In this document: positions 1 through 5,196 of the stretch, piece after piece
Numbering within the stretch: the stretch's first letter is position 1
How the letters are laid out: each line of letters begins with the position of its first letter
Assembly (NCBI GenBank): GCA_029553845.1
Contig: JAKPKF010000018.1
Coordinates: 1 to 5,196, forward strand
Origin: a bacterium
Lineage (GTDB): Bacteria > Patescibacteria > Dojkabacteria > SC72
Direction of reading: 5' to 3'
DNA: 5,196 nt
Translations under genes and position numbers: made by a program
Notes under the pieces: generated by a model
The model's input: only the letters and a program-made list of their open reading frames with translations
Database searches by the model: none
What the model was told of the DNA's origin: nothing

Positions 1-181
1 AAAAGTTCTTTCCTTTCCTTTTCCAAACGAAATAAATACAATTCATAAGCGCTACTACTTTGTCCACAGGAAATTTGTCTTATGGATATAATATCCCGAA
101 AATTCAGTAACACAAGGAAAACTCTCATCTGATTGCCTAACTAACAAATTCATATTGGGTTACAACTCCGTCCTTAATAGC

Positions 182-203
182 ATTGCTTACCCATTGCTTA
201 CCC
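182..203. repeat. 11-bp tandem duplication ATTGCTTACCC
   Basis: Two exact copies lie at 182-192 and 193-203. The second forms the outer left arm of the adjoining palindrome. The first, with AGC ahead of it (179-191), is also a perfect 13-bp complement of 226-238, so two alternative hairpins compete for the same right arm. Confidence 0.8.
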
Positions 204-236
204 ATTACTAATGGCATTAGTATTAGGTAAGCAATG
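192..236. repeat. Long imperfect palindrome, 22-bp arms
   Basis: Arms 192-213 and 215-236 pair at 20 of 22 positions around a single central base (214). The mismatches are 205/223 and 203/225. The core ACTAATG-G-CATTAGT is perfect. No T-run follows on either strand, so it is not a typical intrinsic terminator. It could be a protein-binding operator, or a REP-like mobile intergenic repeat. Confidence 0.7.
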
Positions 237-288
237 CTTTCTTAATGCTCCTAAGAAAACCCCAAAAAATCAGCAACCCGGATGGGAC

Positions 289-368
289 GGATTTTGCAGA
301 TTTATACTGATTTTTATGGGTTAAGTTCTGATTTCAGTTCACGCAGATTTCGCTAATTCCGCTGATTT
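289..368. repeat. Degenerate 9-10-bp-phased GATT repeat
   Basis: GATT-like words recur at about helical spacing: 290-293, 299-302 and 309-312, then 330-333, then 346-349, 355-358 (AATT) and 364-367. Between them are variable CGC/GCA/CTG triplets. It has no coding potential and looks like a degenerate intergenic repeat. Confidence 0.45.
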
Positions 369-398
369 TTATTTGATATTCCCCATTCTCAGTTCTCT

Positions 399-416
399 AT
401 TCTAAATTCTAAATTT
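399..416. repeat. 7-bp microrepeat ATTCTAA
   Basis: Two exact copies (399-405, 406-412) are followed by a partial third running into a T-tract. Looser ATTCTC/GTTCTC relatives precede it from 385. It sits immediately upstream of the candidate promoter. Confidence 0.6.
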
Positions 417-430
417 TTTTTAGATTTTCC

Positions 431-460
431 TTGACACAATTTTCCCTTTCTCTTTATATG
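431..460 (+). promoter_or_regulatory. Candidate sigma70-type promoter
   Basis: A perfect TTGACA -35 box (431-436) is followed 18 bp later by TATATG (455-460), a four-of-six match to TATAAT. A second AT-rich candidate, TATATATAAA (467-476), lies just downstream. Transcription would start near 467 and run toward the giant gene, leaving a leader of about 450 nt. No other good -35/-10 pair is visible between here and 919. The -10 assignment is uncertain. Confidence 0.4.
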
Positions 461-522
461 GTTTTGTATATATAAAAGGTTCTTTATTATATAAGAAGAA
501 TTTATTATTTAGTGATAGGTGC

Positions 523-557
523 TTTAGTTTCCTTCGGCTTTAATGCCAGAAACTAAA
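523..557 (+). promoter_or_regulatory. Stem-loop in the leader
   Basis: TTTAGTTTC (523-531) pairs perfectly with GAAACTAAA (549-557). Inside, GGC (536-538) can pair with GCC (545-547) around a TTTAAT loop. No T-run follows on this strand, so it is not a standard intrinsic terminator. It may be a leader structure that affects stability or translation. Confidence 0.4.
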
Positions 558-572
558 CAAAAAATGTCTTAA

Positions 573-893
573 ATGCTTTATTTATTTAAGGAGAAGAAAT
601 TGGTTTTTTATCTTGACCCTAAACCCAATGCTTATATTAAAAAAATAGCAACCCCTTGCCCAAGCGCAGAAAAAATATCTTTCCCCAATTTCTTCATAAA
701 AAGCTTTTTCCTTCATAGTAAACTACAGCTCTCCCTATCCTCTTTGGGAATTGCTGCGCCTTATTTTTTATCTTTTACTTTCGTAACAAAATTCGGGAAT
801 CTGACTTTAGCCATTCTTCCCTTATCCCGAAATCAATTCAACTTTCAAAATTCCACAGGACAAGAGCTTAATTTTGCCCTATTTCAATATTAA
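573..893 (+). CDS. Doubtful small ORF in the leader
   Basis: This is an open frame of 106 codons from ATG 573. That ATG has no Shine-Dalgarno, but an in-frame TTG at 600 has AAGGAG at 588-593 with a 6-nt gap, giving 97 residues. It ends 25 nt before the giant gene, which would suit an operon. Against it, the product is rich in Phe, Leu, Ser, Asn and Pro, with no recognisable domain, no clear signal peptide and no clean membrane segment. The region is poor in G on this strand, which lowers stop frequency by chance. The opposite strand also carries short open frames with Lys/Glu-rich, more protein-like products. I do not recognise it, and it is probably not translated. Confidence 0.2.
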   Translation: MLYLFKEKKLVFYLDPKPNAYIKKIATPCPSAEKISFPNFFIKSFFLHSKLQLSLSSLGIAAPYFLSFTFVTKFGNLTLAILPLSRNQFNFQNSTGQELNFALFQY

Positions 894-904
894 CTATTGA
901 TAAA

Positions 905-909
905 AGGAG
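905..909 (+). promoter_or_regulatory. Shine-Dalgarno of the giant protein gene
   Basis: AGGAG within AAAGGAGA (903-910) lies 9 nt before ATG 919. It decides the start: the next in-frame Met codons (residues 13 and 20) have no such site and would cut into the signal peptide. Confidence 0.9.
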
Positions 910-918
910 AAATCTATT

Positions 919-3900
919 ATGAAAAAGAATATTTTACTCTTCTCATTCCTGGTTATGTTACTAGGAACAATTTGTATGCACGCGACCGTAACAAAATTTG
1001 TCCCGGGTGATTATGCTACTGTTGCCCAAGCTGTTACTTGGTTAAATGCTGAAGGTGCTTTAACTGATAATTATGTAATTAATGTATACGCTGATCATAC
1101 GGAAACATTATCGGCAAGAATTGAACTTACTGCTACCGGCACATCTTCTTATTCTATAACCATTCAAAAATATGGAACTGGAGCCAATCCTAAACTAACT
1201 GCTTATGTTGGTACATCTACACCAGGATCTGCTATTCCAGATGGAATGTTTTGTTTAAAAGGGGCTGATTATGTTACCATTGATGGGATTGATTTATATG
1301 ATCCGAATACTACCAATCCTGCTACAATGGAATATGGATATGGTCTCTTTAAAAGTAGTATCAGTGATGGTGCACAATATAACACTATTAAAAATTGCAA
1401 TGTAACTCTAAGCAGAAACAATTTTGCCAGTGGGACCTCTCCAATGGTGGAAGGTTCTGTTTGTATCCTGGTAATTAATTCTACCCCTACTGCAGCTACA
1501 ACTGCATTAACACCATCGGTGGCTACAGGAACAAACTCTTTCAATAAATTTTATGCCAATACCCTTAGTAATGCCAATTATGGTATTGCCCTCAGTGGAT
1601 ATGCAGCTGCCTCTCCTTTTACATTAGGTGATACTGGTAATGATATTGGAGGCAATACAGTTTCTACAGGTAACACAATTATTAATTATGGCGGTGGCTC
1701 AGGTTCTTCTAATCCTTCTGCTGGTATCCGAGCAAATAATCAATGGGGGATAAATATATCCTATAATCAGATAAATAATAATGATGGCAACGGAGTAAAT
1801 CATCCTTCAACCTTACGCGGAATTTATGCTCAAGCCGGAACCAGTGCCAATTGCGATATTAACCACAATACTATAACTATCAAAGGTGGCGGAACTACCA
1901 GTCAGCTTTCTGCCATTGAATGTGCAATCGGTTCTACAGCTGCTTCCAATACTGTTAATGTAAACTACAATACAATTACTAACTGTACTTATACAACGGC
2001 AACCTCAGGTACTTTTTATGGAATTTATGTTTCTTCCACTCCGGCTTATACAAACATCAATTACAATATTGTGTCCAATAACTCTCTTGCTGGAACAGGT
2101 TCTTGGTATGGAATTTATAATTCCAATTCAACCAATACTACTACTGCTACTATTAATTATAATCAGATTTATAGTAATTCAAAGACAGCTAGCGGTTATA
2201 TGTATTGCCTAAGACCCAATACTGCACAGACAACTGCTAACTACAACGAAATTCACGATAATACTATTACATCTTCAGGTACTGCTTCTGGAAATCTATA
2301 TGGGTTATATAACTTTGGTTCTCCAACCGTAGAAAACTATAATAATAACCAAATTTACAATCTCAACATTGACGGAACAAGCACATCAACTTCTTCTACA
2401 ATATATGCTTTGTATACTAGTACAACTTCTTCCAGTATAAAAACAATAAATAAAAATCAGATTTACAATATCCAGTATACTGCTTCCGGTGCTGCAACTA
2501 TTTATGGTATTTATCATTCTTCGGGAACTACAATAAATATCGGACAAAACTTAATCCATAATTTCTGGGCAGCAGGTGCCAGTTCATCAGTAAATGGTAT
2601 ATATATCTCCAGCGGAATTAACAATAATATTTCCAATAATATGATTTGGGCTCTTAATGCTGCTGGTTCAACTTCATCTGTAACTAATTCGGTTAATGGA
2701 ATCAGAATCACCGGTGGGACAACAAACAATGTTCATTTTAATACTGTATTTCTGAATGGAACGGGAACCAATAGTTATTATTCTACTGCTGCCCTCTATA
2801 TTAGCAGTGGAACAACTAACGAAATCCGCAATAATATTTTTAAAAATGTCAGCACTCCTGGTGTTAATGGTTACACGGTCGCAATCTGGAAAACAACTGC
2901 TGGTACAAGTAATTTGGGTAGTAATTCCAATAAAAATATTTATTATAGCGGAGAGCCAGGTGAACATAATATAATAGCATACATTAATTCCGTAGGATAT
3001 CGCACTCTTCAGGATTATAAAAATTTATTAGTAGATCGTGACCAAGGTTCCTATACTGAAGATGTTCAATTTATAAGCGAAGAAGACCTACACATCAATC
3101 CTGACATTGCTACCCGCGTAGAAAGTAATGCGGTTGCGATTTTAGGTTGCGACATTGATATTGATGATGAGGATCGTAGTGATACTAATCCCGATATCGG
3201 CGCTGATGAAGGTGACTTTACTTTAGTTATAGCAGCTCCTGAAGCACCAATATATGTTAGTCCTACAAACGGGGCTTCCGGTGTTGATATATATACTCCT
3301 TTGGTATGGTCTGCTAATTCTGAAGGTGGAACTCCCACCAATTATGATGTATATTTCAGTGAGGATTCAGACCCTGCATATTTTGATAATGTTCTTACCA
3401 CAACCTGCAATCCCCCTAAACAATATAGTAAAACATACTATTGGAAAGTAGTTGCTAAAAATGATCAGGGCAGTGCTGAAGGTGTTATTTGGTCATTCAC
3501 AACTATGGCTGATCCGAATTTCTATGTAACTGCTGATAGTCCTTATTTGATGGATTTTGAAGAAATTACTACTGCTGGAGAATTACCCCAAGGATGGACA
3601 AAAGCTGGTACAAAATGGAATACCGCTACAACTACCGGAACTTACAATCGTGCTCCCCGTAGTGGAACTGACTATGCTACTTGTGGTTATAGTGCTACTA
3701 CTTCTGATTGGCTATTCTCTCGCCCTCTTTACCTTGATGCAACAAAAAATTATGACTTTGGTATATGGTATAATACAGATGGTTATACAGGTTGGACTTC
3801 ATTCAAGATGTATATTGGTAATTCAGCAACTGGTAGCGCAATGACTACTGAATTAGCGTCTGTTTCCAATCCAATTAATACTTCTTATATGCAACTAACG

Positions 3901-5196
3901 AAAACAGCTTGGCAACCTAATACTTCCGGCTCTTATGTTGTTGGGCTACAGGTAATTGCTACCAGCAGTCCCTGGTATATGAGTTTTGATGATTTTTCGG
4001 TATCGGAAACTCCTCTAAATCCTGTATTTACTATAAATCCTACCAGCAAAGATTTTGGTTTAAAACAAGTATATACTCAAACTGATCAGCTCTTTACCAT
4101 TAGTAATACAGGTCAAGGGACTTTAACAATTTCCGACATTCAATATGAAGGTGATAATTGTTTTAGTGTCATAAATCTACCACAATTTCCCGTTAATTTA
4201 ACAGCAGGGCAAAACACTACATTTATTGTTAGATACATTCCTACTACAACAGGTGATTTTTCTGGACAGGTAAAAATTACGGATAATTTAGCTGAAAAGT
4301 CCTTAAGAACTGTGTCAGTTACCGGTTCTGCTTTTGATCCGATATTACCTTTGCCTTATACTCAGGATTTCAATGCTTCTACTAATTTCCCTGCAAATTG
4401 GACTCAAAGTACATCTCAATGGTCTATTGGTAGTTCTCATGGAAGAACAGGAAATGGAATTTATAAAAATATCTGGAGTTCAGCTACTAATGCTTGGTTC
4501 CAGACCCAACCCATAGGACCGATAACTGAACATACCAAACTTAGCTTCTATTATCGCTTAGTAAACTATAGTTCATATCCAAGCACTGCTTTCATTCCTG
4601 GAACGGGAGATAATATTAAAATTTGGGTTTCAACTGATGCTGGAACAACCTTTACTCAATATGGTGAAATCAATAGTTCCAATCACACTCCAACAATAAA
4701 TTGGACTGAAAAATCAATCTGGCTGAGTGGAATGAAAGCATCAGCTGGTGATCGTATTATCTTAAAATTTGAAGCCAACTGGGGCTCAGGTGATTGGTTT
4801 ATTGATATTGATGATATTGAAGTGAAAGATGTCCCTGCTAATCCTGTCTTTTCTATAACTCCTGAAAGTAAGGCATTTGGAGAATTACAGATTAATACGG
4901 TCTCTGCACCTCAGGTCTTTACGATTAAAAACGCTGGTGGTGGAACCTTAACCATTAATCCTGCTATTGAATTAACTGGAACTAATGTTGATCAATTCCA
5001 GCTTACTGATACTAATAGCTATCCTTGTAATTTAGGCCCAGATCAGACAATTACTGTCTCGGTTGCCTTTGCTCCCACTTCCCTGGGTGAAAAAACAGCA
5101 AGTTTAACAATAGTGGATAATATTAGTAAAACAGAGCATAATATTCCTCTAACCGGAACTGGAGCTGACTATACAATTTCCGTCCCCTATCTGAAT
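919..5196 (+). CDS. Giant secreted beta-helix protein with FN3-like and alternating choice-of-anchor J/D modules (3' end beyond window)
   Basis: The frame is open for 1426 codons to the window edge with no stop. The start is ATG 919: AGGAG at 905-909 sits 9 nt upstream and an in-frame TAA at 901-903 blocks any longer form. Residues 1-22 are a Sec signal peptide (MKKN, hydrophobic 5-18, likely cut after MHA-22). Residues 23-110 form a cap typical of FCB surface proteins, followed by 'DYVTIDGI' (117-124) where the helix begins. About 12 Asn-ladder coils fill roughly 222-670. A 'PDIGADE' motif (758-764) closes the helix, as in choice-of-anchor Q proteins. An FN3-like domain (about 773-862) ends in 'YYWKVVAKN...WSFTT'. 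Then come J1 (876-1033), D1 (1035-1138), J2 (1144-1304), D2 (1308-1416) and the first residues of J3. The likely role is a cell-surface or exported adhesin or carbohydrate-binding protein. No catalytic site is evident, so a polysaccharide lyase or hydrolase activity is not supported. By analogy with FCB relatives a C-terminal type IX sorting domain may follow, but it is not visible here. Confidence 0.95.
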   Translation, partial: MKKNILLFSFLVMLLGTICMHATVTKFVPGDYATVAQAVTWLNAEGALTDNYVINVYADHTETLSARIELTATGTSSYSITIQKYGTGANPKLTAYVGTSTPGSAIPDGMFCLKGADYVTIDGIDLYDPNTTNPATMEYGYGLFKSSISDGAQYNTIKNCNVTLSRNNFASGTSPMVEGSVCILVINSTPTAATTALTPSVATGTNSFNKFYANTLSNANYGIALSGYAAASPFTLGDTGNDIGGNTVSTGNTIINYGGGSGSSNPSAGIRANNQWGINISYNQINNNDGNGVNHPSTLRGIYAQAGTSANCDINHNTITIKGGGTTSQLSAIECAIGSTAASNTVNVNYNTITNCTYTTATSGTFYGIYVSSTPAYTNINYNIVSNNSLAGTGSWYGIYNSNSTNTTTATINYNQIYSNSKTASGYMYCLRPNTAQTTANYNEIHDNTITSSGTASGNLYGLYNFGSPTVENYNNNQIYNLNIDGTSTSTSSTIYALYTSTTSSSIKTINKNQIYNIQYTASGAATIYGIYHSSGTTINIGQNLIHNFWAAGASSSVNGIYISSGINNNISNNMIWALNAAGSTSSVTNSVNGIRITGGTTNNVHFNTVFLNGTGTNSYYSTAALYISSGTTNEIRNNIFKNVSTPGVNGYTVAIWKTTAGTSNLGSNSNKNIYYSGEPGEHNIIAYINSVGYRTLQDYKNLLVDRDQGSYTEDVQFISEEDLHINPDIATRVESNAVAILGCDIDIDDEDRSDTNPDIGADEGDFTLVIAAPEAPIYVSPTNGASGVDIYTPLVWSANSEGGTPTNYDVYFSEDSDPAYFDNVLTTTCNPPKQYSKTYYWKVVAKNDQGSAEGVIWSFTTMADPNFYVTADSPYLMDFEEITTAGELPQGWTKAGTKWNTATTTGTYNRAPRSGTDYATCGYSATTSDWLFSRPLYLDATKNYDFGIWYNTDGYTGWTSFKMYIGNSATGSAMTTELASVSNPINTSYMQLTKTAWQPNTSGSYVVGLQVIATSSPWYMSFDDFSVSETPLNPVFTINPTSKDFGLKQVYTQTDQLFTISNTGQGTLTISDIQYEGDNCFSVINLPQFPVNLTAGQNTTFIVRYIPTTTGDFSGQVKITDNLAEKSLRTVSVTGSAFDPILPLPYTQDFNASTNFPANWTQSTSQWSIGSSHGRTGNGIYKNIWSSATNAWFQTQPIGPITEHTKLSFYYRLVNYSSYPSTAFIPGTGDNIKIWVSTDAGTTFTQYGEINSSNHTPTINWTEKSIWLSGMKASAGDRIILKFEANWGSGDWFIDIDDIEVKDVPANPVFSITPESKAFGELQINTVSAPQVFTIKNAGGGTLTINPAIELTGTNVDQFQLTDTNSYPCNLGPDQTITVSVAFAPTSLGEKTASLTIVDNISKTEHNIPLTGTGADYTISVPYLN
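1723..2900 (+). repeat. Protein-level repeat: Asn-ladder beta-helix coils of about 32 residues
   Basis: Each unit pairs a 'Y-G-I-Y'-type strand with an 'I-N-x-N-x-I-x-N' strand. The G/A of the first strand falls at residues 269, 301, 332, 368, 398, 430, 462, 497, 530, 560, 594, 625 and 655, giving steps of 30-36. The ladder asparagine falls at 283, 317, 351, 383, 415, 443, 477, 513, 544, 574, 608 and 638, giving steps of 28-36. Examples are INYNQIYSN (412-420), NKNQIYN (511-517) and EIRNNIFKN (635-643). The period is known for right-handed parallel beta-helices with turn loops. The DNA copies have diverged, so this is an old protein repeat and not a recent tandem duplication. A further, looser coil with NYGIALSG sits at about 220-227, separated by a 47-residue step. 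Confidence 0.85.
3136..3210 (+). other. Asp-rich helix-closing motif ('DIGADE')
   Basis: Residues 745-764 hold a run of alternating acidic and small residues followed by R753 and then P-D-I-G-A-D-E (758-764). This fits the end motif of choice-of-anchor Q / right-handed beta-helix proteins of the FCB group, where it marks the boundary between helix and the next domain. The density of Asp suggests, but does not prove, calcium binding. Confidence 0.6.
3235..3504 (+). other. Fibronectin type III-like domain (residues about 773-862)
   Basis: The domain opens with 'SPTNGASGV', has a 'PLVW' strand and 'YDVYFSED', and closes with 'YYWKVVAKNDQGS' and 'WSFTT'. This is the pattern of FN3-like linkers in surface proteins of Bacteroidota, Cloacimonadota and related bacteria. 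It is a spacer between the beta-helix and the J/D modules. Confidence 0.75.
3541..5196 (+). repeat. Alternating choice-of-anchor J and D modules, period about 271-277 residues
   Basis: J modules start at 'PYLMDFE' (residue 875) and 'PYTQDFN' (1146), and a third begins at 'PYLN' (1423), giving steps of 271 and 277. J modules are MAM/cleaved-adhesin-like jelly rolls, with 'PQGW' or 'PANW' early and 'FDDFSV' (1023-1028) or 'IDDIEV' (1297-1302) at the end. D modules start 'PVFTINPTSKDFG' (1035) and 'PVFSITPESKAFG' (1309). They contain 'FTISNTGQGTLTI' / 'FTIKNAGGGTLTI' and end 'VSVTGSA' / 'IPLTGTG', the signature of ASH/HYDIN-like choice-of-anchor D domains. The two D copies are clear paralogues; the two J copies are more diverged. 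The array continues past the window. Confidence 0.85.

Larger units (their letters stand above)
1..430. other. Gene-poor spacer with palindromes and short degenerate repeats
   Basis: I find no convincing gene here. On the minus strand, one frame is open from the left edge to an ATG at 126-128 (42 codons, Lys/Glu-rich toward the edge). Another is open from ATG 151-153 to a stop at 55-57 (32 codons). They overlap in different frames and neither has a well-placed ribosome binding site. A small perfect palindrome, GGATATAATATCC, lies at 84-96. The right half holds the repeats listed separately. Confidence 0.6.

Noticed and set aside
523..575. Intrinsic terminator
   Set aside because: The stem is followed by an A-rich and not a T-rich stretch on the plus strand, and the minus strand has no T-run after the stem.
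698..709. Perfect palindrome AAAAAGCTTTTT
   Set aside because: It is too AT-simple and short to support an operator or terminator, and no promoter or gene end lies beside it.
792..831. Inverted repeat TTCGGGA / TCCCGAA
   Set aside because: The arms are only 7 bp, separated by 26 nt with no T-run, so a functional hairpin is not convincing.
63..860. The 9-mers TCCACAGGA and TATCCCGAA each occur twice (63, 852 and 92, 823), 29 bp apart in both places but in opposite order
   Set aside because: The order is swapped while the orientation is the same, and the flanks do not align, so a duplicated or inverted element is not supported.
919..984. Lipoprotein signal peptide with Cys19
   Set aside because: The residues before Cys19 are G-T-I, which do not fit a lipobox (Leu at -3, small residue at -1). 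A standard signal peptidase I site after Ala22 fits better.
1269..1544. Minus-strand open frame of 91 codons
   Set aside because: It lies wholly inside the giant gene on the opposite strand, and its Val/Leu-rich product is what antisense reading of Thr/Asn/Gly codons gives. The other short frames inside 919-5196 on both strands are rejected for the same reason.

Overview
The window looks like a piece of a low-GC, AT-rich anaerobe of the Fibrobacteres-Chlorobi-Bacteroidetes (FCB) superphylum, most plausibly a Cloacimonadota (Candidatus Cloacimonas-like) bacterium. This is an inference from three things: the style of the one large gene (signal peptide, Asn-rich beta-helix, 'choice-of-anchor' modules), the AT-rich spacer with degenerate short-period repeats, and clear AGGAG ribosome binding sites. 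A Bacteroidota relative is the main alternative.

Layout. Bases 1-430 hold no convincing gene. They contain a strong 45-base palindrome (192-236) next to an 11-bp tandem duplication, a run of 9-10-bp-phased GATT words (289-368), and a 7-bp microrepeat (399-416). A TTGACA-type promoter candidate lies at 431-460. Bases about 467-918 would then be an unusually long leader of about 450 nt with a stem-loop at 523-557. A doubtful small ORF (573-893, or 600-893 from a TTG start with a good Shine-Dalgarno) overlaps this leader.

From 919 to the right edge, one reading frame stays open for 1426 codons and is cut off by the window end. It encodes a very large secreted surface protein. In order, it has a signal peptide (1-22), an N-terminal cap, an Asn-ladder right-handed beta-helix with about 12 coils of about 32 residues, and a terminal Asp-rich 'PDIGADE' motif. 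These are followed by a fibronectin-III-like domain and then alternating choice-of-anchor J (jelly-roll) and choice-of-anchor D (ASH/HYDIN-like Ig) modules with a period of 271-277 residues. A third J module is just starting at the edge. The C-terminal anchor or secretion signal lies outside the window.

I see no RNA gene, CRISPR array, insertion sequence or defence system. The points of interest are the regular repeat architecture of the giant protein and the structured, repeat-rich upstream region.
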